A stretch of 64,000 nt of DNA, taken from positions 782,713-846,712 of the forward strand of contig CAJNDS010002845.1 in the NCBI GenBank assembly GCA_905221605.1, in the 5' to 3' direction. Below are positions 1 to 10,708 of the stretch, piece after piece; position 1 is the stretch's first letter; each line of letters begins with the position of its first letter. Source of the DNA: Symbiodinium natans. Lineage: Eukaryota > Sar > Dinophyceae > Suessiales > Symbiodiniaceae. A model generated the notes under the pieces. The model made no database searches. It saw only the letters and a list, made by a program, of their open reading frames with translations, and was not told where the DNA came from. Both the position numbers and the translations under genes were made by a program.

Positions 1-159
1 GCAATTGCTCTGCAGGCATTTATATGGCGTCTCATCACCAAATCATCGCATATTCCAGCCGTTCCAGCCTGTGTTCCAGACCCGAGACAAAATGCAGGCC
101 CGAAAGGCCCATGCATCAAAACAATGCACGAACTCACAATCACCTGAAAAAGATGGAAT

Positions 160-472
160 GTGAAGCGCGTGCTTGGTGCATGTTCATCTTCGGAAGCGAA
201 CTTCAAGTGGGGTTCACAGGGCCTCAGTGCTTCTTCCTGTCTTCAGCTTCTCAAATTGGTGAGCGATCTGTCAGCATCTGGTTCTTGTGTTTGTGCACCG
301 CCTCTCGTCAGGGCTGCCGGTGCCGGTGGTCTCCCATGGTCCCATTCTCAGACAAGCTGGCCTTGCGGAAACCGATGAGGGATCCATTGAATTGCTCAAC
401 ACAACACGGTTAGACTGCTGCGCCGGACTACGGCCTCTGAGACAAACGGCGTCGCCCAGCATGGAGCTGTGA
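160..472 (+). CDS. Possible exon pair of an unknown gene
   Basis: Two weakly supported coding-like segments. The first reads through ...LQLLKL and ends at about 259 against a GTGAGC donor. The second opens after the acceptor-like ccgcctctcgtcag (about 313) and contains AETDEGSIELLNTTRL, ending at a TGA near 472. The implied intron is only about 54 nt and the phase was not proven. No family is recognised; chance open frames are a real alternative. Confidence 0.25.
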
Positions 473-1529
473 CAAAGCCAGTGTCAAGAATCAGTTAGGG
501 CTGCTGTTGCAAGTGGTAGTTTCTTAAGAGCTAGTCAAGAGCTAGTCGAAACCTTAGGCTAAGGCTCCGAGACAGCTTTCCAGCGAATTAGCTCGACAGG
601 CTCCCATGATACTTCGGCTGGGACCAGAGGTGCGTGCACTTGCCCCATAACAGTAGAATTGCCACGTCTTCATGGTCTAGAGTCTGTAGAGAGTGAGTGA
701 GTCAGCATCGACCGAGGCATGTGTCTGGCCGAAGACGCATGCCTGGCCTAACAAATTGGCGACCTCCAGCGCGAAGGCTTAAGCGTCAGCCACAACAACA
801 CACGCAACGACAAACAGCAACAGCCAGCAACGCAACGACGCCACCACGACTCGATGACGATCGAAAAGGCCCAATTAAGCGTGAGGGCATTTTTGCTCCG
901 AACAAAGCGACCACTAGGCAGGCCCGCCACCTGCACCCACTGAGCACCCTTCAGGGTACTAAGCCAAGCAAACACCGTCACCTCCGCTCAGGGCAGTGCG
1001 CCAGTCGAGTGCCTATAGCGGCAAAAACACGCTTCTGCACAGATCGCTCGGCAGATACTAAGTGCCCACCCCGACCCGTGCGCACCCGGAGCTACTCACA
1101 TCACGGCCTCATCCACCTCCACCATTTCCAGCACAGAAGGGGCCCCCTCCACCAATGACAATATTCTGCCACGCCCTTCAAAGCTGGTCTCAGATCAGTG
1201 TGCCCTCCGAGTACAGCAACCTCCCCTGGAGGAGGGGTAGAGTCTGTAGAGATATGTTTAGGAGTCATAACATGCACGAATGGGTGGTGCGGGGTGCACA
1301 AATGGGTTTCTTCTTGGAGTTTGCTTGGTTTGAAGGCCGCACTTTGCTCACAACGCATCCTGACTCATGTGATTATTGACAATTTGAAGTCGGAGTGACA
1401 ATTCGTCACTTGCCGTGGTTTCGAGGGCTTTGCATGTCATACTGCCGGGCCCAGCAGGCTAAGTACCGATACAACATTGGCGCGGATTGCTTGCCTGCAG
1501 CATTGCTATAGCTGTGTAGCTGCTATGGC
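473..1529. other. No convincing gene; Gln/Thr/Arg-rich open frame
   Basis: A plus-strand frame is open from 697 to 1158 (about 153 codons) but is rich in CAA/ACG codons and looks compositionally biased. One stretch, PRLDDDRKGPIKREGIFAP, is protein-like. No splice signals or family resemblance were found, so I do not call it as a gene. Confidence 0.35.
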
Positions 1530-1739
1530 ATGTGCGTGTGTGTGATGCTTTTAGCCTTCGTCTTCAAGCTGTGGCAACACTCGCAGATCGACCCAGATGT
1601 TTATCCGAAAAGTCGCACGGGATGGATATTTTTTTTGTGCTTTCGTTGTAAAATAGTAGCAGCACACGACATCGAGGACATCTTAGAAGAGGCAGCCTGT
1701 CGAGCTCTCCCTCATCTCCCAAGTTCTCTTGAGGCCTGA
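1530..1739 (+). CDS. Short hypothetical coding segment
   Basis: A plus frame contains QIDPDVYPKSR after the acceptor-like gcaacactcgcag, and later AHDIEDILEEAACRALPHL, ending in TGA at 1737-1739. The acidic, helical second part resembles real protein, but a T-rich stretch in between suggests an intron. Other frames at 1.7-2.2 kb are also open on both strands. The family is unknown. Confidence 0.28.
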   Translation: MCVCVMLLAFVFKLWQHSQIDPDVYPKSRTGWIFFLCFRCKIVAAHDIEDILEEAACRALPHLPSSLEA

Positions 1740-2477
1740 GCTTTCTCTGCTTCACCCGAACCGCTGCGGCGCAGTTGGCGACAGCACCTACCGGGCAAAA
1801 GGTCCTTGCGACCGCCGCCATCACCGGAGCCCAGGCCGGGTTCTGGGTGTTGTTTGGGTACTTGCAAAACACGAAAGATGGGCAGAGAGAGTTTGGGAAT
1901 GTTTGCCCGGTTCAACAAAAGGGTTGGAGTTTCCCAAAGTTTCGGGCCAAAAGGTTCCTGGATTGTGGGATCGACCTGGTGACATTCGTGATTTGTGCGT
2001 TTTCTTGCCGGGTGGCGGACCACACCAACTCATCTCGAAGTGGAGGCATGTGTATCCGGAATGCCACGCAAACTCTGACATATCCTGGCCCCAATTTGGA
2101 CTCTTCCCTCTGAAACAGCCCGGCCGCTGGAACCGCCCATCATGCATGGAATTGACTCTTCGTCCTATCATTGTCTAGCAGCTAGCACGTAGGGAAGGTT
2201 GCCACTCCTGCCCCAATGATGTTGGGCGAACTCTGATTTCTCAACGTCCTGTATCGGGTCTAGTCGGGTTTAGTCGTTTTGATCAACCCCGAACGACGGT
2301 CGAACGCATTTGTTTTTCAATGTACCTCCGCGTTGATAATGCAAACCTTCTATAGCAAGTGCCAACAAATGCAGTCGGCAGTAGACCCTGTGACGTTGAA
2401 TTGTAGTGTGGAGTTTCATCTTCTTTCACTAATCATTGCAATGCGGCCCGTGAGAACCATTGCCTGCCGCATGTGTC

Positions 2478-2493
2478 TACCATTTGGCTCAAG
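2478..2493 (+). other. Relic dinoflagellate spliced-leader-like sequence
   Basis: The site reads taccatttggctcaag. The dinoflagellate spliced leader, as I recall it, ends in TAGCCATTTTGGCTCAAG, so this matches with two one-base deletions. Relic leaders in genomic DNA are known marks of reintegrated mRNA copies. An ATG follows at 2505-2507 and opens a 27-codon frame (MASPPSQPAPAAGIST...). That frame overlaps a minus-strand exon, so a chance match is possible. Confidence 0.4.
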
Positions 2494-2532
2494 ACAGGCT
2501 ATAGATGGCATCCCCCCCTTCACAACCAGCAC

Positions 2533-3350
2533 CTGCTGCAGGGATCTCCACGGCCATAGCTCTTGGTGATATCACTCAGCGAGCTTAGTGCTGCAACAAA
2601 ATCTCGGAACTCCATGGACACAAAACCTAGATTCGCGCTCTGTCCGTTCGGATTCGACATGGTTGCGCCATGGACCGCTGTAAGGATTCTGATGATGGCT
2701 TCCTTTGCAGCAGGCGCCGGGTTTCAGCCCTTTCTATTGTAGGTCCCCCTCCACCGCAAACAAGTTGACTTTTTTGAAATCAAGAGGGCGCCCTTCTCAA
2801 GGTCAAGGAGCGGACCTAATCCGAGCACCTGTTTAATTCATACCCCCACATTTAAAGAATTTGTTTTCGTCCGGAAGCCCGCCGGAAGACTATTTTCCAT
2901 CAGGGGATTTTCGCATGGGGAAAACCCACCACATTTAAAGAGCATCTTTTCGGGGGGTTTCCAAAATCTGTCGGCAGGCTTCTCGTTTTGCTTGCTGAGC
3001 TGCGAAGCTACAGCACCTCGGGGATCTGCGGCCTATTGTTTTTAATAGAGAATCAATACAGGGCCATGGTCCAACTATTGCGGAACCCTGCTCTTATTGC
3101 GGCGGGGGGGTGGGGGGGTGAGGCGGGGGCCCCCCCCCCCCCCGAGTAAACAGGTGCTCGGATTAGGTCAGAGACAGGATCTTGAAGAGGTCCAAGGTCC
3201 AGATAAGGACGTCCTTGGGGCTTCGGAAAATTTCATGGTTTCCCCGGTCCTCGGATGGTTGCACTTGGCCCTTGACGTCGCCGGCGCGCAGGACAGTGCG
3301 GAAGAACAAGCGCTGTCGCAGAGTGGCACTTTGCGCTTTGCACCATTGTG
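2533..3350 (-). CDS. Minus-strand unknown gene, two exons seen
   Basis: The better exon covers 2702 down to 2533. It follows acceptor ctgctgcaaag, encodes EAIIRILTAVHGATM and later VSMEFRDFVAALSSL, and meets a CAG|GTGCTG donor. An upstream minus-strand segment at about 3350-3175 reads LRQRLFFRTVLRAGDVKGQ and PKDVLIWTLDLFKIL and may be the preceding exon. Plus-strand frames at 3.1-3.6 kb look more biased. The intron between would contain the 23-bp inverted repeat and a G/C homopolymer. The protein is not recognised; the first exon is fairly secure, the link is inferred. Confidence 0.5.
2813..3169. repeat. 23-bp perfect inverted repeat flanking 311 bp
   Basis: Positions 2813-2835 are the exact reverse complement of 3147-3169 (core cctaatccgagcacctg). 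The interior holds two cacatttaaag motifs (around 2848 and 2930) and, near 3105-3143, a G-run followed by a C-run. The arrangement resembles terminal inverted repeats of a small non-autonomous element. No transposase frame lies inside and target-site duplications are not obvious. Confidence 0.8.
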
Positions 3351-3803
3351 CTCCCGATATACGGACCAGACGTACACCTACGCACGCACACGTGCACACG
3401 CACGAGCACACAACTCGCGCCAAGCGCAACACGGACAACACGCAGAACACACAAGACGCACCCAACACGAGAGAGCACGTTTTCCTGAGGGAGGGTGGAG
3501 GGTGGGTCTTGGCGAAGACCGACGATGCTTGGAAAATATCCACAGGCTCCTGAGTTTCGGACAGGAGTATCCCACACGGACCACGAGACACGGCTGCACT
3601 GTGTACGCAAGGGGGTTCCCCCGTGCGACCCACCCGAAGCAATGATGAATCTGCTAGACCGGTCCTACGCGCTGATCCCTGTCCCAACCCCTGTTTAAAG
3701 CAGATGTCCAACCAGTCTAATGTGCCAGGCCCGCTCAAGCTGCAGGCAGGCCGTGCTCAAGGGCCTGGGGTTTAAGGACCTGGCACTCTGTGCTCATTCG
3801 CAG

Positions 3804-4271
3804 GGTTCTCGACATGTTTACAGGTGATCATTAGAAATGTCACCATAGATCTTTCGATTAATCTAACGTTTTCATCGACTATGATGTTAATTATGGGTGT
3901 TGTGCGGCGCAGCCCCCATCGTCTTCCACTGCGTGAGCCATCAGATGTGTGGGAAAAACTTGCACAAAGCAAGAAACCTGTGATTCATTGTGCCGCAATG
4001 CAGATGGCCACTGGTCTGCTCTCAGACTCTCAGGCAAGCGCCGAAAACACGACGACCACGTTTCTTGGCAGCGGGCATTCATTGCACTCTTAGGAGAACA
4101 GGCTGACAGAACCCCCGCCCACGCAGATGTCTTGTAGAGCCGCCTCATTGTGGGACAGTGCACGTGGGAGATGTCCGGGGTCTGCTCCAATTCACCTAGG
4201 TTGACGACAACCTCCAGCACGACGCTTTTCACTACAACCACCACCTCTGTGGTCGCTAGGGTGAAGCTTAC
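3804..4271. repeat. 468-bp direct repeat, copy 1
   Basis: It begins ggttctcgacatgtttacag and ends ...gtgaagcttac. It matches copy 2 at a constant outer offset of 603 bp, with compensating internal indels. Open frames exist on both strands; the minus frame keeps KSVVLEVVVNLGELEQ in both copies. A frame intact in both copies may simply reflect recent duplication. Confidence 0.9.
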
Positions 4272-4406
4272 ATTTCCGCACTTCAACACATCCGTGCATA
4301 GTTGCAGCAAAGACGCTAAGTAAATGCAAACTATTTCTGGGTTGTTTTCCAAGAATGACAGGCTGGCAAACGACTCAACCCTAGTCCAGAGGCCAGAAGT
4401 TCGCGT

Positions 4407-4874
4407 GGTTCTCGACATGTTTACAGGTGATTATTGCAAAGACACCATAGATCTAACGATTAATGGAACGCTTTCTTGACTATGATGTTAAGTATGGGTG
4501 TTGCGCGGCGCAGACCCCATCGTCTTCCACTATCTTCCACTGCATGAGCCATCAGATGTGTGGGGAAAAAGCTTGCAGCACAAAGCAAGAAACCTGTGAT
4601 TCATTGTGCCGCAATGCATATAGCCACTGGTCTGCTCTCAGACTCTCAGGCAAGCGCCGAAAACACGACGACCACGCTTCTTGCCAGCACTCTTGGGAGA
4701 ACAGGCTGACAGAACCCCCGCCCACGCAGATGTCTTGTAGAGCCGCCTCATTGTGGGACAGTGCACGTGGGAGATGTCCGGGGTCTGCTCCAATTCACCT
4801 AGGTTGACGACAACCTCCAGCACGACGCTTTTCACTACAACCACCACCTCTGTGGTCGCTAGGGTGAAGCTTAC
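4407..4874. repeat. 468-bp direct repeat, copy 2
   Basis: Second copy of the unit at 3804. It has an extra tatcttccac near 4530, an extra few bases near 4570 and lacks part of the gcgggcattcattg stretch of copy 1. The two copies are separated by about 135 bp of unrelated sequence. Confidence 0.9.
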
Positions 4875-5163
4875 GGTTCATCATAGGTCCGTGCATACTT
4901 GTAATGTGTTGCTGGTGACACACAGTCAATGAGCCCCTCGAGAATTGTAATAGTGAGTTTCGGCCAACAAGTTCGCCAAAAAGTTCCCCAATTGGTCCAC
5001 TACGCTAGGCAAGAGGCTAGAAACACTAGCGAGCCCGAGTCCAGTTTAAAGAAGGTCTGGAGGGGCCAGCTTTAGGGCTTAGACTGCTCAAGAGTGACCT
5101 GAGGTATCATCCTCCTCCACAACGTCCACAACCGAATCTTTCATCGGCATCCCGCCTTATGAG

Positions 5164-5685
5164 GTGCCGTGTGCACCCCAAGGAAGTGCGAAGCAAGGTG
5201 AAAAGGTGAGCTGGTCCGAAGCAGCTCCGCGTCGCTATGGGCTTTGTGGCCAAGCATGCTCTTACAGCTTCATTGTGAATGCCGGATACTGTCGAGGTTT
5301 CACAACAAGCTTGTTCAAGTGCATGTTCAGTCGCCGGCTCTGCACGGATGCGCTACGCTTAGGTAACAGTAGCACAGTTACATCATCCACAAGCTCCACG
5401 ACATGGTCCCTGGGCAGATTGCGCACAACCCGCTTCGCTGACGCATGCGCTCAGAGCGTCATTTGGGGCATGTGCTTGTTTGTGCTTCCGGTCATGCAGC
5501 CGTGGCACTTGTCCATCGAGACTGAGGACGACATCTACTTCTCGGACAGTGACATCCTCCGCGGCCTTGCAGTCAATAGTCGTATCAATAAAATTAAAGG
5601 CACCATGCCACCAACACGTGACGACCGCAAGAAGTCTCCGAAATCAAAGCACAATTGCCACAAGCTGATGAAGGAACGGCGCTGA
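5164..5685 (+). CDS. Hypothetical 173-codon open frame
   Basis: An uninterrupted plus frame. The C-terminal half is the most protein-like: IETEDDIYFSDSDILRG, then a basic tail with DDRKKSPKSKHNCHK. The middle contains a Ser/Thr tract (STVTSSTSSTT) that echoes Thr/Ser-rich translations of the 468-bp repeats and of DNA near 5.1 and 5.7 kb, so part of it may be repeat-derived. No splice sites were chosen and no family is recognised. Confidence 0.3.
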   Translation: MPCAPQGSAKQGEKVSWSEAAPRRYGLCGQACSYSFIVNAGYCRGFTTSLFKCMFSRRLCTDALRLGNSSTVTSSTSSTTWSLGRLRTTRFADACAQSVIWGMCLFVLPVMQPWHLSIETEDDIYFSDSDILRGLAVNSRINKIKGTMPPTRDDRKKSPKSKHNCHKLMKERR

Positions 5686-6549
5686 TCCCACTAACCTGGT
5701 ACAGTATGCCGCAGCCGAGGTAACCTCCACAGCATCCTCCACAGGTGCCCTTCGTTTTTGGCAGCTGGCTAGATTGTCAGGTAACTTTGTCAATGAGACC
5801 AAAAGCTCTGCGCAGGCACCACCACCCAAACGACAAGCACATTGTCTTCAGCAACTTGCATGAACCAGCGACAGGCTAAGCCAGGCAGTCAGGGTTACAC
5901 GGCGAACTGTCTCCGTAGCCCGACTCTTCGCAAGTGATTAGGTTTAGCATCACTTTCTGCATGCTGCGCTTCGTAGAAAGCTGTTTCAAGCAGATGTTCA
6001 AAATATCCGATTTGTTGTTCCAAAGTAACGCCATATTGCCTCCAGAAGTTGGAAGTTTCTTCACACTGGCTATCCCAGCACTCCGTCTTCCTTCAGAAGG
6101 TTGTAGGCGCAAATGTACTCACGGTTCTCATGGGCGGTGGTTTTGTAGGATTTCTCGGGGATGCTTATGTAGGACTGTAGGAATGTGCGGAGAATGAGAA
6201 CAAGATGAGGCATCTTCGAAGTATTTTCTGTGTCTACCTTCTATGTATGGACGCACGGCCGGGAGCTTCTACAGGCCTTTGAGCTTCGAGCTTGCTCGAG
6301 ATTCTTAACAAGAGAAACTTCAATCTCTGTGGCCGCATGTTTCTTACTGATCTTAGACGGCCTAGGTGACGTACACAACTACTTCGTCAACGTCGCAAAC
6401 GCGATCTCTGACAACGCGCCATGTCCGACCGAGGAGGGTTGTCCAGGTTCGTTAGATTCTGATCGGGATGGTAGTTTGGATGGTCGTGTGTCTTGACCAA
6501 GTGGTCACCCAGCCATTTCTATGTCTGGACGCTGGGCGCATTGTGCCAG

Positions 6550-7310
6550 CCTCTTGCTGGGCGATGACTCATTGTCTTGGCCTGGCGAGCATCTGGCTGA
6601 GGACTGGCACATCAGCGTCTACGACACAAACCTTTACTCGACCAGTGGTGGCTGTTGGACAGAACTGGAATTTGGTTTTGGGGATTGTGGGGGCTGTCAC
6701 TTTCAGAAGCTGCCGGGACATGCCGGGTCCATCATCACCCCCCCCCAGCCTGTTTAACGTTAGCAGTTGCTTGCTGATGCAGATTGCAAAGCTACGTGCT
6801 CGGCGGCTATAGCCCTGATTCAAGCATCTCTGTCTGGCGCACCAAGAATGCGAGCACTTGGTCGCTCTCGCTGCCGATCTGCGACCCAGCCATTCTCCGC
6901 GCCGTGAAGAATGTCGCTCGAAGCCATTGCTAGCTCAGCAATCAGCAAACGGTTCCTCTGATCTCATGGGGGGGGAAGAAGCTTCGTAGCAAGGACTCGG
7001 GAAGTGATGAAGCGTGCTCAACGCCTCCCAAACCTTTGCTCTAACCTGGGGGCCTGGGGGCTTTCAAGGCCCGAGCTGTCGACTGAGGGGCACGACTACT
7101 CCGCATTCACATGCGCTTTTTTCGTGGAGATCAGTAACTTAGCCATTGATCACCCCGTTGCTCTCTGGATCTTCTAGGCTTCGGGTCATTTCAGATCATG
7201 ACTACGACACGAAGACATTGACGTTTTTAGCCTCATCTCTGTCACAAGCCGAGGATTTGTTCGCGGAGGTCACGCGCTACGTGACTGCCCCAGCCGCAGA
7301 GCCATCTTGA
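6550..7310 (+). CDS. Multi-exon gene with kelch-like beta-propeller segments
   Basis: Exon 1 begins after gcattgtgccag (6549) and reads ...EDWHISVYDTNLYSTSGG. Exon 2 starts at 6792 after gattgcaaag and reads YVLGGYSPDSSISVW, then STWSLSLPICDPAIL; a GTGAAG donor follows 6903. A third segment near 7068-7120 reads PELSTEGHDYSAFTC. The last exon starts at 7195 after tcgggtcatttcag, reads DHDYDTKTLTFLASSL and AEDLFAEVTRYV, and stops at 7308-7310. The VLGGY motif and the paired SVYDT/SVW strands resemble kelch repeats, which form propellers that bind partner proteins. Not all phases were reconciled, so an internal exon boundary is wrong or missing. Confidence 0.5.
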
Positions 7311-7574
7311 ACTCCCCACATGTAGTCAGATGCCACCACGCTGAGCTCTAGAGTCTAGACTCTAGAGTCTTGCCATACTCAAGTCGCATCTCCAGAGAAG
7401 CATTAGACGCACGACAGAACCAAAACAAAAGAAGCAGCATCAAAGCGAGCATGGTGTCTGGTATGCAAGAGAACACCCTCGCACATGGCGACATGTATTG
7501 CATTGCTTGTCTGCAACCTTTTTGTTTTTTGTCAAAGCAGCTTAAAGAGTTTCGGAACCCAAGCCCGCCGGCCT

Positions 7575-7920
7575 CATCTCAGATATGTGGACACCTGGCT
7601 GTCTTTCCAAGTTCTCTTCGCGCATACTGCTTTTGAGATCTTTGAGCATACCCTCTATGATGTCACTGTCAAGCTATACAAAGCATTCCAGAGAGTAGTG
7701 TCCTATCAAGTTGTGCCTGAAGCTTGGTGCCGCGAAGTGGCGACTCTCGCACTGCAGTCATAGGCACTGTGGTGTGGGGGCGGGCTGGGCAGAAAGGGCA
7801 GCAGTCGAGTCCCTTGTGAAAAAAGCCCGCCGGCCCAACTGTGCCTCAGAGGCATCTATTGGTGCAGACTTAGACTGCAAGGATGAGCCTAGGCTGCAGC
7901 TGCCCTTGAGTGGAGCTTGA
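7575..7920 (+). CDS. Possible exons of unknown gene
   Basis: After cggcctcatctcag a plus frame reads VDTWLSFQVLFAHTAFEIF and then VTVKLYKAFQRVVSYQV, ending in TAG near 7763. A second segment in another frame at about 7800-7920 reads VESLVKKARRPNCASE and ends ...LPLSGA with TGA. The first is quite protein-like and helical. Their connection is assumed from proximity only. Confidence 0.35.
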
Positions 7921-8595
7921 AGGTTCATTTCTGAAGGGCGTGTGGTAAGTTCAGAGGCTGTTCAGGACTTCTGAAGGCCGTGGGTTCATGTCGGCAAGGA
8001 CGGGAGTTCTGGTGCCAGCCATGGTTGTGGAGTCTGGCAAAAGTCCTTGGAAATTCAAAGACACTGGCCAAGGCATGTCCGACTCACTTCTAAGGTCACA
8101 GGCGAGCTGCTGGTCTTCATGGCCTTGAAACGCTGTCCTGAGGACTTGGGGCACCAAAGTCAAATAGAGTGCATGTCAAGCGAGGCTGATCAGTAGCACC
8201 GTGCGATACGTGAGTTTCCGAAAATACGGGTATAGCAGACCACCCAAAATTGGATTCCGAATTTCCTTATAAGAAGGGCGAGAAGGACCCCAAGAAGGTA
8301 CCCCTAAATTCTGAAACCCCAATAATATCGGTAGCGCGCCGGTAGCGACGTTGCTATGGTGAGGCTTTGCATAGAGTTGGTGCACGGCCCCCCGCTGCTT
8401 GTTTTGCCTTGCGTCGAGTCTTCGGTGTCACCTCTCCACAAGTTCCAAGGCGGGAGTGCGCAACGTGTCTTTCGAGATCAATAGATATGTTACACATATG
8501 CATACATTTATAGAGAGAGAGATGGACAGAGAGAGATGTCCACACGTATCTCCCAAGCATTCCCGGCTGCAAAAACCTCTAGAAACCTTGACCCT
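7921..8595. other. No clear gene; degenerate dispersed-repeat fragment
   Basis: A minus-strand frame at 7951-8163 is open but unconvincing. Around 8225-8335 the minus strand reads gaatttaggggtaccttc followed by ttggggtcc and cttataaggaaattcgg, which loosely resembles plus-strand DNA at 34.91-35.06 kb. This may be an old dispersed repeat. GA-rich sequence lies at 8510-8535. Confidence 0.4.
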
Positions 8596-8599
8596 AGGA

Positions 8600-8853
8600 G
8601 ACGCTGAACGCCTTGGCGCGGAACTTGGCGAACTCCCCTCTGTAGCATCATGTTGCCCCTACTCAGGAGGCAAACCGACTGCGAAGGTTTCTGGGTTGGG
8701 TATTTACGGGTGACTTCCCCGCCTTCAGACCCATGCCCTTCTTTGAGGTGCAAAGTCTGCCACCAACCTCGCCAAGCCTTTTTGCACAGAACAGCCACGG
8801 CTGCTGCAATTGGGTGTCCGCAAGGTCGTCGCGAGGGGGTGTTCGTCAGTTAG
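8600..8853 (+). CDS. Possible exons of unknown gene
   Basis: Following cttgaccctag, a frame reads GDAERLGAELGELPSVAS and reaches a GCGAAG|GTTTCT donor near 8685. Downstream, near 8740-8850, another frame reads EVQSLPPTSPSLFAQNSHG. Both are coding-like but short, and the minus strand is also open across 8508-8798. Function unknown. Confidence 0.33.
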
Positions 8854-8854
8854 C

Positions 8855-9208
8855 TCATGTTGGACGTTGTGGGGACCCTGAAAGTCCAAACAGCCCAAGC
8901 CCCCCTGATCTCCAATGACAGTATGGTTTCGTACGATTTCCAGATTCGTCGGTTTTCAACTGCTCCTTCGATGATTGCATCAACGTGAAGGGTGTGCACG
9001 ATTCTGGGTGTTGTGCGTCGAGCCAGGACCCCGCCCCAACGTAGCAAAAGTCATGTTTTGCTTCGCGGCCCATCAGTAGCAACAGGTCAGAGAAGATGCA
9101 CAAGTTAAACTGGCCGTATGGTGTCACGCGGTATTTTCTTGGCCCACGTGAGGCCACATGCATGTCACCGGACCTTGTCGCTTGACCCAAGCACCAACTC
9201 ACCCCCAA
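8855..9208 (-). CDS. Possible minus-strand exon with PH-domain-like strand
   Basis: The minus strand reads RKYRVTPYGQFNLCIFSD then LLLLMGREAKHDF after an acceptor-like cgtgggccaag. FNLCIFSDLLLL is reminiscent of the beta-strand common in pleckstrin-homology domains of Rho GEFs (LFxDLLLL). The downstream part of the 117-codon frame is less convincing and another frame (IIEGAVENRRIWKSYETI) is equally open, so an intron or frameshift may intervene. Domain assignment is tentative. Confidence 0.3.
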   Translation of the reverse strand: MGVSWCLGQATRSGDMHVASRGPRKYRVTPYGQFNLCIFSDLLLLMGREAKHDFCYVGAGSWLDAQHPESCTPFTLMQSSKEQLKTDESGNRTKPYCHWRSGGLGLFGLSGSPQRPT

Positions 9209-10316
9209 CCCATTGCTGGCTGACGTTTGCAGACTGCAGGCAGGGACCCATATTCAGAAAATTAGGCGTAGGTGCTGTTTGTTTTCGTTGCAGCCGCCAT
9301 GTGGGAGCTGCGCCCATTCTCTGCTGGATCTATGGGCAGTGTTGGTGACAATACGCCCCCGGGATCCAACAATGAGGCCGGGCCATTGGGACGTGGGAGT
9401 CGGAGGTGTAGTATAACGCTCACGGTGTCAGCTTTGTTCATCTTTCTCGAGCAGAAGCCGAAGAGCCTCCACTTGAACCTTGTAGGCTGAGCGACCGAAG
9501 TATTTCGTATGACATGTATGCATCGCCGGCCGTTAGGCCGCGTGTGTGCAGACAGCCTTTTTTCTCATCAACAAGTTGCACCGCTGTAAAGGGGCCAGCA
9601 AACCATGCTCAGAACAACTGTCAGCTGCTGTCAGCCTTTGTCAGCTTTGAACTACTGTTGTACCAAAACGAAGCAGCTGGGCTCGACCGCAGCAAGTGTG
9701 CCCCTGTGGCGCATAGTCGTGGGGCGAACAGCGCATGCACAACTCGACCCCTAGTGCGTCTTATGCACTCAGGCATTCAGGCGTTAAAAGTTTGCTAAGT
9801 TTTGCAAACAGTATAGGCCGAGGTCCATTCTAAGTCCTGCAGCTCCTGCATCCGGCGCCCTGTGCCAAGTAGTGGGAGGAGCCACCAGCCAACTCAGCTG
9901 GACCCGGCACGCGCGTGGAGCTCTCCGGCTTTAAAGAGATATAATCCGGGGACACAGAGGGGGCGGGCGAAGACGCCCGGGGGTTGCCCCCTTGGCCCAC
10001 GAAAGAAAGACAGACAGAAAGAAATACAGAAGCCAAGACACAAAGAAAGAAAGAACAAAAACAAAGAAAGAAAGAGGGAGAGAGGAGAGAGAGGAGAGAG
10101 CGGAGAGAGCGGAGAGAGAGAATAGATGATCCCCTGAGGGAAACAAGTTATTCGGACATTCCTGGGCTAAGGGAAGTTCAAGAGCCTTCGTCTGGGTCTT
10201 CAAGAGTTCTCCTCTACAAGGGCAGCCTTGAGATCCCGGGCCCTTCAAAGCCGCAGAAACAACACGTGCTGTGCTACACTGCCACAAGCTGCTTAGGCCA
10301 CATTCTTCATAGTTTA
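9209..10316. other. Mostly non-coding; GA-rich tract
   Basis: Plus frames at 9272-9490 and 9514-9798 are open but unconvincing. From about 10008 to 10125 the sequence is a purine tract (gaaagaaag, then gagagaggagagag) whose translation is Arg/Glu/Lys low complexity. Nothing else stands out. Confidence 0.45.
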
Positions 10317-10417
10317 GCATGTGTCATATGTGTCATATGTGTCATGTGTGTCATGTGTGTCATATGTGTCATATGTGTCATGTGTGTCATGTGTGTCATG
10401 TGTGTCATATGTGTCAT
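10317..10417 (+). repeat. Decanucleotide minisatellite
   Basis: About ten tandem copies of a ten-base unit alternating tgtgtcatat and tgtgtcatgt. Its translation is a spurious Met-Cys-His repeat. Confidence 0.9.
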
Positions 10418-10541
10418 GCAACAGCTGAAGCTAAGGGCCATCAACAGGATGCTCAAATCGCGACGAGCCTGGGAGGCGAAACAAAAGCGGCGGGAATCCC
10501 GAGCTGCAGGCGCAAGCAATCCAGGAGTTCAGAGACGCTCA
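10418..10541 (+). CDS. Possible basic exon after the minisatellite
   Basis: The frame QQLKLRAINRMLKSRRAW is basic and helical and continues to a CGCTCAG|GTCAGG donor at about 10541. No acceptor was fixed; the minisatellite lies immediately upstream. Function unknown. Confidence 0.35.
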
Positions 10542-10708
10542 GGTCAGGTTCCTTGACAAAGGGTGCATGTCTCACATGTGAAGGTGCTGAAGCGAAGACC
10601 AGCATGACCAGCAACATCTCAGTTTCGGTCATCCAAGAGACTGACACCTGGCCCAGAGCGAGGGATTGCGGCTTTACTGGTCACGGTTCCCTTGGATTCC
10701 TTTAGGTC

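Noticed and set aside
10317-10519. Long Met-Cys-His and His-Met-Thr open frames on both strands
   Set aside because: They are translations of the ten-base minisatellite; no codon evidence of selection.
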